This document shows, piece by piece, positions 1-5,060 of a stretch of 5,364 nt of DNA. Position numbers and translations under genes: made by a program. The notes beneath the pieces are model-generated. The model saw only the letters and a program-made list of their open reading frames with translations, made no database searches and had not been told where the DNA came from. Positions within the stretch are counted from its first letter, which is position 1, and each line of letters starts with the position of its first letter. The stretch comes from Methylacidiphilum caldifontis (GTDB lineage: Bacteria; Verrucomicrobiota; Verrucomicrobiia; Methylacidiphilales; CAMAQI01). Where the stretch lies: assembly GCA_945860255.1 (NCBI GenBank), contig CAMAQI010000167.1, positions 1-5,364 on the forward strand, in the 5' to 3' direction.

Positions 1-238
1 GAGTCTGATTTAAAAAAACTTGTCCCTGTGGATTAATATCCAACTGTGCGGGAGGATTCTGTTCCTCACTAGGAGATGAGGCTGATTTTCCCCCTGGAAT
101 CTTAATCCCCAGCTCCGCCTCTTTAATCTGCGCCCCAGCACTGGACATAAAAAAGATCAAAAGCACGAAAAGCAGATCCAAGATCGGTGCGATCTGGAGT
201 CCGAATTCACCTTCATCTCCACCTCCTCCTCCGCCCAT
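1..238 (-). CDS. ExbD/TolR-family biopolymer transport protein, second copy (3' end cut by window edge)
   Basis: The 79 visible residues begin with Met, six glycines and an acidic patch (DEGE). A single membrane helix follows at about residues 17-35 (APILDLLFVLLIFFM...). This is the ExbD/TolR signature: a short cytoplasmic N-terminus, then one helix carrying an Asp, here D21, at the position of the proton-relay Asp of E. coli ExbD (D25). After the helix the chain turns polar and Pro/Ser-rich (GGKSASSPSEEQNPP), then enters the start of the periplasmic domain before the edge. In the family, ExbD dimers sit inside an ExbB pentamer and couple proton flow to a TonB-like partner. The start is supported by AAGGA six bases upstream, overlapping the stop of the preceding exbD; the gap is 3 bases, so translation is probably coupled. 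The two ExbDs differ in sequence and may form a heterodimer (inference). Family is secure; the transported substrate is unknown. Confidence 0.9.
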   Translation of the reverse strand, partial: MGGGGGGDEGEFGLQIAPILDLLFVLLIFFMSSAGAQIKEAELGIKIPGGKSASSPSEEQNPPAQLDINPQGQVFLNQT

Positions 239-241
239 AAT

Positions 242-697
242 TTATCCTTTTTTATTCGCTTCGTTGGTTACCACTGAAAAGGTAATACTTGAAATCTGTG
301 CCTCAGCACAGGCCTTCATCACTTGAGAAACATAACTATACTGGGCCTCTTTATCGGCGCGGACTAAAACTCGCATTCCTGGATCAGTATCCGATTTCAT
401 CCTCAAAAATGCGACCGCCTCTTGAGGACTGGTATATTGCTTTTGATCGATCTCTATCTCCCCCTTATTCGTGATCGCATTCCAACTTAAATTAACCACA
501 ACTTGAACAACGTTCTTTGCTTTGTCTTTTCCATCTTTAGCGACGGGCAGTTCTAGTCCTTTGACATTTCGTAGAATTTCGGAGGTCGTAATACTCATGA
601 AGAAAATCAATAAGACCAACAAGACATCGGCCATCGGCGCCACCTGAAACTCAGGATCAGCCTCTGCCTCTGCATGTTTAATCTTTCGACGTCCCAT
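242..697 (-). CDS. ExbD/TolR-family biopolymer transport protein, first copy
   Basis: A 151-residue protein, close to the usual ExbD length of about 140. It has a charged cytoplasmic N-terminus (residues 1-18), one membrane helix at about 19-40 (VAPMADVLLVLLIFFMSITT) with the expected Asp at D24, and a periplasmic domain to the C-terminus. The stretch near residues 109-143 (VLVRADKEAQYSYVSQVMKACAEA...) matches the typical ExbD ending in which a strand with a D-K pair is followed by a helix and a final strand. Its role would be the stator-side partner of ExbB, turning proton flow into work on a TonB- or TolA-like protein in the inner membrane. It lies 27 bases after exbB and 3 bases before a second exbD. 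The Shine-Dalgarno site is weak (a GAGA stretch about 7 bases before ATG). Family assignment is firm. ExbD versus TolR cannot be separated here, because no tol, pal or tonB gene is visible. Confidence 0.93.
   Translation of the reverse strand: MGRRKIKHAEAEADPEFQVAPMADVLLVLLIFFMSITTSEILRNVKGLELPVAKDGKDKAKNVVQVVVNLSWNAITNKGEIEIDQKQYTSPQEAVAFLRMKSDTDPGMRVLVRADKEAQYSYVSQVMKACAEAQISSITFSVVTNEANKKG
245..249 (-). promoter_or_regulatory. Shine-Dalgarno site of the second exbD
   Basis: Read on the minus strand this is AAGGA, six bases before the ATG at 238. It sits at the very end of the preceding exbD and touches its TAA stop. It is the best ribosome binding site in the motor operon, so the last visible gene can be initiated by ribosomes finishing the upstream gene or independently. 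Confidence 0.7.
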
Positions 698-724
698 AAC
701 TATTCTCGACGATCGTTAAAACAA

Positions 725-1525
725 TTAAGCCTGTTGCTCTTCAGTAAAAACTTCAGATCCATATTCACCAATACGAATCCCAGAAAGTTGATCGTAGGGA
801 ATCTCCTCCAATAAGCGATAAACTAAGGCATCCGCACGTAGACTGGCGGTTTGAGCCTTGCCTTTTAAGATATAAAAGAAAATGAAGGCAGGGATCGCTA
901 CGACAAGTCCTGCCGCCGTCGCCACCAAAACCTCTCCAATATTTCCTGCAAGCTTGGAGGGATCACTAATTCCCGACTGTCCCAACGTCGCAAAAGCCTT
1001 AATCATCCCCACCACCGTTCCCGTTAACCCCACCATCGGAGCGATAACTCCGATTACGGAGAGATAGGTGGTATTGGTTTTTAAAATCGTTGTTTCCACA
1101 ATCGAGTTTTCCTGAATCGCAAAATCTACCGAGTCTTTGCTTCGTCCGATTCGCTCCAGTCCAGCCGATAATAAAGTCGAAAGATAACAGGGGCTGGACT
1201 GACAAAGCTGCCAAGCCTCTTGATAGTTACCCGAATGGATCAGCTCCTTAAGTTGAGCGACAAGCATCGGAGGAGCTAACTTAGCGACCCGTAACTTCAC
1301 AAATCCTTCAACCGTAAAGGCAACGACGCACATCGACATTGCCACACAAAACCACATGACCGCCCCTCCCTCATGGAAGATATCTTTTGCGCTTTTTTCC
1401 CCTTTAACTGCCCCTTCTGCATCGGCAGCCTCTTGTGCAATGATTGTTGATGAAAAAAGGATAGTGGCAATGCTCACCGCAAGGATCCATTGATTGAATT
1501 GACGAAACACGATATTAATTTTCAT
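725..1525 (-). CDS. ExbB/TolQ/MotA-family proton channel protein with N-terminal signal sequence
   Basis: A 266-residue inner-membrane protein of the MotA/TolQ/ExbB family. Residues about 10-30 form a hydrophobic signal-like segment ending at ...TIIA-QEA, a plausible signal peptidase site. An acidic/Lys-rich linker (31-50) follows, then three membrane helices at about 54-74, 152-175 and 196-220, with a cytoplasmic loop of about 75 residues between the first two. The last two helices carry the family's conserved core: a Pro/Gly-rich segment (IAPMVGLTGTVVGMIKAF, 161-178), then GEVLVATAAGLVVAIPAFIFF (197-217), whose small and Thr/Ala residues line the proton path in ExbB and TolQ. It should assemble as a pentamer around an ExbD dimer. 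Compared with E. coli ExbB the extra N-terminal segment is notable; an N-terminally extended ExbB is something I associate with Planctomycetes and Verrucomicrobia. Only 3 bases separate it from the TPR gene and no good Shine-Dalgarno site is present, so translational coupling is likely. Confidence 0.92.
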   Translation of the reverse strand: MKINIVFRQFNQWILAVSIATILFSSTIIAQEAADAEGAVKGEKSAKDIFHEGGAVMWFCVAMSMCVVAFTVEGFVKLRVAKLAPPMLVAQLKELIHSGNYQEAWQLCQSSPCYLSTLLSAGLERIGRSKDSVDFAIQENSIVETTILKTNTTYLSVIGVIAPMVGLTGTVVGMIKAFATLGQSGISDPSKLAGNIGEVLVATAAGLVVAIPAFIFFYILKGKAQTASLRADALVYRLLEEIPYDQLSGIRIGEYGSEVFTEEQQA

Positions 1526-1528
1526 TTT

Positions 1529-2272
1529 TTAACGCACCACGAGTTGAGGGTTTTGATTGCGAAGCTTTTTTGCCAGCTCCTCGGCTTGACTGACGATTTC
1601 GACATTTTGATAGAAGGAGGTCACCGTGGTCAAGTAACTTTCTAGTGCCCCCTCTAAATCGTTTTTCTTCTCTAAAATCATTCCTTTCACCAAAAAGGCC
1701 TCTCCATATAACCGCCCCTCTTCGGATGAAGGTGCGGCTGTTTTATTAGCTGCCTCGATCAAAGGCTCTAAGTGTTTGAGTGCCTCATCAAAACTGCCTG
1801 AGGCAAGAGCCCCTTTTGCTTTTCCCACGTTTGCCTTAATTAAATATTTAGATCCAGGAAAGAGTTGTTCGATCTGTGTGTAAAGTGCACTCGATTCAGC
1901 AATCTTCCCTGTTGCCGTATAAGCATCGGCTAAAGTTCCCATCGCATCGACAATCCAATCAGCAGGAAGTCCTTTGAATTTTTTAACCAATGGCTCTAAA
2001 ATCGAGATTACATTAGCAGCATCAGATCGATTTAAATTTAATACTTCAGAGGGAGTCGTCATCTCAATCTTTTGAATCGAGGCGATCGGAATCGGAATTC
2101 GCCCCTTACCAGCTCCCACAGTCACCTCGATCAACACATTCCCCCCATCAACCCCAAGAATTGTTCCGGCTTGTTGTTTGTCACTCTTTAAAAAAATCGT
2201 ATCCTCGGCAATAATAGCCTGAAAAGAGAGCAAGGTAAGCATTCCAAAAACGATTTTCAGGCAACTTATCAT
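1529..2272 (-). CDS. Secreted protein with Sm/SH3-like N-terminal domain and TPR-type repeats
   Basis: A 247-residue protein, probably periplasmic. Residues 1-22 form a Sec signal peptide (hydrophobic core IVFGMLTLLSF, cleavage likely after ...AIIA before EDT). Residues 23-72 look like a small beta-barrel of Sm/SH3-like type: strands DTIFLKS, QAGTILGVDGGNVLIEV, GRIPIPIASIQKIEM, with the 'G-x-I-x-x-V-D-G' turn seen in such domains. Helical repeats follow at about 105-138, 145-172 and 187-220, with TPR-like spacing and small residues (LADAYTATGKIAESSALYTQI; ALASGSFDEALKHLEPL; KGMILEKKNDLEGALESYL). TPR proteins act as binding scaffolds. As the first gene of the exbB-exbD-exbD operon, this one is probably a periplasmic accessory of the motor (inference). 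The ATG at 2272 has no Shine-Dalgarno site, but a strong promoter lies directly upstream. Domain calls are by eye; repeat boundaries are approximate. Confidence 0.8.
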   Translation of the reverse strand: MISCLKIVFGMLTLLSFQAIIAEDTIFLKSDKQQAGTILGVDGGNVLIEVTVGAGKGRIPIPIASIQKIEMTTPSEVLNLNRSDAANVISILEPLVKKFKGLPADWIVDAMGTLADAYTATGKIAESSALYTQIEQLFPGSKYLIKANVGKAKGALASGSFDEALKHLEPLIEAANKTAAPSSEEGRLYGEAFLVKGMILEKKNDLEGALESYLTTVTSFYQNVEIVSQAEELAKKLRNQNPQLVVR

Positions 2273-2287
2273 AAATATTAATAGGAC

Positions 2288-2315
2288 ATCTTATTTGTTT
2301 TATAAGGCTTGTCAA
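2288..2315 (-). promoter_or_regulatory. Predicted sigma70-type promoter of the TPR-exbB-exbD-exbD operon
   Basis: On the minus strand a perfect -35 box TTGACA (2310-2315) is followed after 16 bases by TAAGAT (2288-2293, four of six matches to TATAAT). Transcription would start near 2281, leaving a leader of only about 9 bases before the ATG at 2272, which fits the missing ribosome binding site. It lies in the 93-base gap after shikimate kinase. Eye-based prediction only. Confidence 0.55.
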
Positions 2316-2365
2316 TTAATCCATCACAATTTTTGCGAGTTTGTAATCCCACAATACTCTAAACC

Positions 2366-2890
2366 TTAATGAGCTGCGATAATTTCCTGAACGATCTGCT
2401 CTAAGGCTTTGCCATCCGTTTCAACCACCGCAGGGCAGAGTTGATAAAAAGATTCCCGCTCGCTCAACAATTTCTTTAAGGTTCCCAACGGATCTTGATT
2501 TTGAAGCAAAGGACGATGAGTAAACTCCTTCACACGTTCATAGATCGTTTCCGGACGAGTCTTCAAATAGAAACACTCCATTCGCTCCAATAAAACGGTA
2601 CGATTCGCCTCCTGAATAAAGGCTCCTCCGCCGATAGAAAGAACTCCTGGCACCCCATCGACAAGCCGTAAAATTGCGGCTCTTTCCAATTCCCGAAATG
2701 CGATCTCCCCTCTCTCTTGAAAAAGCTCCGTGATCGACTTTCCGCTCTCTCTCTCGATCTCTAAATCGGAGTCATAAAATGGCACATGGAGTTGCTGGGC
2801 TAAAAGTTCTCCGACGGAACTTTTTCCACACCCCATCATCCCCACTAAACAAAAGGGCTTTTTGTCAAGCGCTCTCCCATTCAAACTCAT
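2366..2890 (-). CDS. aroK: Shikimate kinase
   Basis: A 174-residue cytoplasmic enzyme that phosphorylates the 3-hydroxyl of shikimate with ATP, the fifth step of the shikimate pathway to chorismate. All family landmarks are present: Walker A GMMGCGKS (17-24); DSDLEIE (40-46), whose second Asp (D42) matches the shikimate-binding Asp34 of the Mycobacterium tuberculosis enzyme; R66 in FRELE, matching Arg58; the GGG motif (87-89); lid arginine R126 in RPLL, matching Arg117; and R145 in ERESFY, matching Arg136. Length is normal (about 170), so it is a free-standing enzyme, not a fusion. The ATG at 2890 leaves 16 residues before Walker A, as expected, but no Shine-Dalgarno site is properly spaced (a GGA lies directly against the ATG). 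The neighbouring genes are not part of the aromatic pathway. It is divergent from the GYF_2 gene and 93 bases upstream of the motor operon. Intact and very likely functional. Confidence 0.96.
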   Translation of the reverse strand: MSLNGRALDKKPFCLVGMMGCGKSSVGELLAQQLHVPFYDSDLEIERESGKSITELFQERGEIAFRELERAAILRLVDGVPGVLSIGGGAFIQEANRTVLLERMECFYLKTRPETIYERVKEFTHRPLLQNQDPLGTLKKLLSERESFYQLCPAVVETDGKALEQIVQEIIAAH

Positions 2891-2896
2891 TCCACA

Positions 2897-2924
2897 ATTA
2901 AACGCTTTCCCCTTCAGGAATCAA
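2897..2924 (-). promoter_or_regulatory. Predicted promoter of shikimate kinase
   Basis: The minus strand reads TTGATT (2919-2924, four of six -35 matches), a 16-base spacer, then TTTAAT (2897-2902, five of six -10 matches). Only six bases separate the -10 box from the ATG at 2890, so the transcript would begin at or next to the start codon. That agrees with the absence of a Shine-Dalgarno site and suggests a leaderless mRNA. An alternative -10 (TATACT at 2980-2985, minus) has no recognisable -35. Confidence 0.4.
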
Positions 2925-2957
2925 CCCCCGATTCTCATCTCGAATTCATCAGCGATC

Positions 2958-2987
2958 TTTAGGTGAATTTAGAAACAGGAGTATAAA
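2958..2987 (+). promoter_or_regulatory. Weak candidate promoter of the GYF_2 gene
   Basis: TATAAA (2982-2987) is a good -10 match (five of six). The only -35 candidate at usable spacing is TTTAGG (2958-2963, 18-base spacer), a poor match. Transcription would start near 2994, about 15 bases before the ATG at 3009 or 45 before that at 3039. The site shares its -10 bases with a possible minus-strand box (TATACT, 2980-2985), so this 118-base gap may hold overlapping divergent promoters. Confidence 0.3.
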
Positions 2988-3008
2988 TAGACACTTTTCG
3001 ACCTTGAG

Positions 3009-3905
3009 ATGCATCGCTATTTTTGCTTCTCTCTCTCTATGTTCGTCGATTTTTACATTCATAAAGAGGATAAACAACTTGGTCCTTTTACAAAGCGTGA
3101 GGTCTTCGATCAAATTCTTTGTGGAAAAATCTCTGAAGAGGATTACTGCTGGACGGAAGGTCTCGATGAATGGGTTCCGATCAAATCCCTCGAACTGACG
3201 AATCCCTCCACCTGGACCAAGGCAGAGGCCAATTACGTTCCTGCGAGTATCAGTCAACGAATGAGAGTCGCTCATGAAGAAAGTCTTAAGAAAAAACAGA
3301 AAAAATACAGTCTTCCTGTCCGAATCATCTCTGCTTTAATGGGAGTTCTGCTCCTTTCAATCCTCTGCGTCTCTCTCTTTATTCGCTATAACAAACAACT
3401 CGAACAAGCAGGAATTCATTTCTCATTCAAACCTGCTGACTGGAAACTCCGCGAAGTCTGTGGTCTTTTAGTCTTTTCTCCCGATAACTTTGAACCGATC
3501 ACCCACTCCACTTTAGATAGTCAGTTAATGAGTTCCTTTAAATCGATGAAAAAAGAGATTTACGGCTGTCAATATAAAGGACTGACTATTTCTGTCTCAA
3601 AGTTTACCGATCCGACAATTCTCTGGGAGGGATCTAAAAAAGAGATTCTGATTGATGCAATCTTTAACGGCGCCTTTAACGACGATCCCTCGATTCCCCC
3701 CCTCCGAAAACTTTGGAATGAGACCAAAACAATCAATGGTCACGAAATACAATACTACCGCTACGATACCATCGATTTTGATATCGTCGATCTGAATGTG
3801 ATCTTCGAAGGAGACACTCTCTATTTTGTCATTGCGACTCATAAACCGGAAAATCAAGATGCCGAATTTTCAAAGATCGCGAATACTTTAAAATTCGCTC
3901 AATAA
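3009..3905 (+). CDS. GYF_2-domain single-pass membrane protein with C-terminal extracytoplasmic domain
   Basis: A 298-residue protein of unknown role. Residues about 14-62 match a GYF_2 (DUF4339) domain: FYIHKEDKQLGPFTKREVFD, with the G-P-F turn, then a W-x-E-G-x-x-E-W-x-P stretch (48-57). A basic linker (KKKQKK, 94-99) precedes one membrane helix at about 104-125, so the GYF_2 domain should lie in the cytoplasm and residues 130-298 outside it. That outer part (FSPDNFEP, YKGLTISVSKF, INGHEIQYYRYD, EGDTLYFVIATHKPE, FSKIANTLKF) resembles by eye the PsbP-like alpha/beta sandwiches found in many bacterial surface proteins; this is a weak call. An in-frame TAG at 2988-2990 limits the start to 3009 or later. 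The ATG at 3039 (Met 11) is equally plausible because GYF_2 domains usually begin within a few residues of the start; neither ATG has a Shine-Dalgarno site. It is transcribed alone, against all its neighbours. GYF_2 domains are thought to bind peptides; a sensor or anchor role is only a guess. Confidence 0.82.
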   Translation: MHRYFCFSLSMFVDFYIHKEDKQLGPFTKREVFDQILCGKISEEDYCWTEGLDEWVPIKSLELTNPSTWTKAEANYVPASISQRMRVAHEESLKKKQKKYSLPVRIISALMGVLLLSILCVSLFIRYNKQLEQAGIHFSFKPADWKLREVCGLLVFSPDNFEPITHSTLDSQLMSSFKSMKKEIYGCQYKGLTISVSKFTDPTILWEGSKKEILIDAIFNGAFNDDPSIPPLRKLWNETKTINGHEIQYYRYDTIDFDIVDLNVIFEGDTLYFVIATHKPENQDAEFSKIANTLKFAQ

Positions 3906-3931
3906 AAACCAATCTCTGAGATTTTATTTTT
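3901..3931. terminator. Small bidirectional terminator between convergent genes
   Basis: AATCT (3911-3915), loop CTG, AGATT (3919-3923) make a 5-bp stem followed by TTATTTTTC on the plus strand. On the minus strand the same stem is followed by GGTTTTTATT. It spans the 18-base gap between the GYF_2 stop (3905) and the glycosyltransferase stop (3924) and overlaps both stop regions. Flanking A/T-rich arms (AATAAAA, TTTTATT) could lengthen the stem. The GC-poor stem makes it weak, so this is a tentative call. Confidence 0.4.
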
Positions 3932-5060
3932 CTTGATATGCCGATCGAAGTCGAACGCCAATGGAGCTCCAAAGATGATGCTTAAAAACATAATTCTGAC
4001 CTATTTTCGCCCGAACCCTGGCTTTTTGAGAATCTTGTAATATCGAAATAATCGTTTCCGCCATCTTTTTCGGATCCCTCTCAATGCGCCAGGCCCCATC
4101 ACTTTCGATCACTTGATCAAAAGAACACTCTGGAGTGATTGCAGTCGGAACCCCTGCCGCAAAAGCCTCTAAGATCGCCTGGCTTAAACCCTCCGAATGA
4201 GAGGGCAATACAAAGCAATCTGCCCCTTGGAGAGCCGCCTGCTTCTCCTCTCCTGAAAGGAGTCCCACCCACTTTATCCGCTCAGCAACCCCCAAAATTT
4301 TCGCTAATTTTTGAAGTCTCTCCTGAGTCTTCTGCTCATTGGGACCCGCAATGATTAAACAGGTTTGTGCTCTCGACTTTAAAATCTCCACAAAAGCTCG
4401 AATCAAAGCATCGATCCCTTTTTTAGAGTGAATACGACCTAAAAACAAAATCCGTTGATTCGCTAAAAATTCAGGATAGCGATTCCAAAAAAGAGACTCC
4501 TTTTCTCGGCTCAATTTCTCCAATGGATTCACTCCATTGGGAATCAATACCGTCGGAGTTTGAATTCCACGGCGACGAACCGCTTTTTCCTCGCCGGAGT
4601 GTAAAACATGAATCTTAGCCGCCCGCTTAAACACAGAGCGCTCAAATAAATTCCAATAAAGTTTTTTCTTAAATCCTCGATGTTGAATCGCCCAGGAATC
4701 CAGCATCCCATGCGGAGTTACCCAATAGGGAACCGAAGAACGAAGAGCGATCCTTGCTAAACGAGTCATCATCGGAGAAAAAATCGTATGAAAATGAACG
4801 AGATCATACTGCCAAACGTTCTGCTTAAACCAGTAAACCAAAGGGGCACTCCAAATTAAATCATTGCGAGAAACTCGTGAAAAAAACTTTTGATGAGAAA
4901 AAGGGGAGGTCGAATGCCACTCCTGCCCTTTTCCGGAACAGGTCGAAATCCAATCAATCTGACAATCGATCGAAGAGCTCACCTTCACCAATTCTGGGAC
5001 CACCTGACTCACTCCGCCGAAAGCCGGATCACGATAGGGGGAAACCATAAGTACTTTCAT
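3924..5060 (-). CDS. Glycosyltransferase, GT4-like (GT-B fold)
   Basis: A 378-residue cytoplasmic or membrane-associated enzyme, of normal length for the family. The N-terminal Rossmann half starts at MKVLMVSPYRDPAFGGVSQVV (1-21), with the glycine-rich acceptor-side loop, and continues through the VHFHTIFSP segment (88-96) and TPHGMLD (115-121). The linker NGV (175-177) leads into the C-terminal half: ILFLGRIHSKKGIDALIRAF (204-223), IIAGP (236-240), a VGLLSGEEK turn (265-273), and the nucleotide-sugar-binding EX7E motif E290-GLSQAIL-E298, followed by AFAAGVPTAIT (299-309). This order is typical of retaining GT4 enzymes that add sugars from nucleotide-sugar donors to polysaccharide, lipid or O-antigen acceptors. 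Donor and acceptor cannot be told from sequence. Its ATG overlaps the stop of the upstream permease gene (ATGA), with GAGGG four bases before the ATG, so translation is coupled. No other polysaccharide genes are visible around it. The final residues (YQEK) complete a normal C-terminus. Confidence 0.93.
   Translation of the reverse strand: MKVLMVSPYRDPAFGGVSQVVPELVKVSSSIDCQIDWISTCSGKGQEWHSTSPFSHQKFFSRVSRNDLIWSAPLVYWFKQNVWQYDLVHFHTIFSPMMTRLARIALRSSVPYWVTPHGMLDSWAIQHRGFKKKLYWNLFERSVFKRAAKIHVLHSGEEKAVRRRGIQTPTVLIPNGVNPLEKLSREKESLFWNRYPEFLANQRILFLGRIHSKKGIDALIRAFVEILKSRAQTCLIIAGPNEQKTQERLQKLAKILGVAERIKWVGLLSGEEKQAALQGADCFVLPSHSEGLSQAILEAFAAGVPTAITPECSFDQVIESDGAWRIERDPKKMAETIISILQDSQKARVRAKIGQNYVFKHHLWSSIGVRLRSAYQEK

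Noticed and set aside
289..474. Plus-strand open frame antisense to the first exbD (similarly 882-1067, 4139-4354 and 4890-5117 antisense to exbB and the glycosyltransferase)
   Set aside because: Short frames opposite firmly identified genes, rich in Pro/Ser/Arg as expected from antisense translation, and without start signals.
999..1214. Minus-strand open frame of 71 codons within exbB in another frame
   Set aside because: It overlaps the conserved ExbB core entirely and has no motif; it does not indicate a frameshift because exbB is intact.
2338..2356. Possible terminator after shikimate kinase (TTGT...ACAA inverted repeat)
   Set aside because: The stem is only 4 bp and no T-tract follows on the minus strand, so I see no supported terminator; some read-through into the motor operon is possible.
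2949..3275. Minus-strand open frame of 108 codons opposite the GYF_2 gene
   Set aside because: It lies antisense to the well-supported GYF_2 domain, shows no recognisable motif and runs into low-complexity residues; it is a shadow frame.
3597..3857. Minus-strand open frame of 86 codons inside the GYF_2 gene
   Set aside because: Fully antisense to the extracytoplasmic domain, with no domain, signal or ribosome site.
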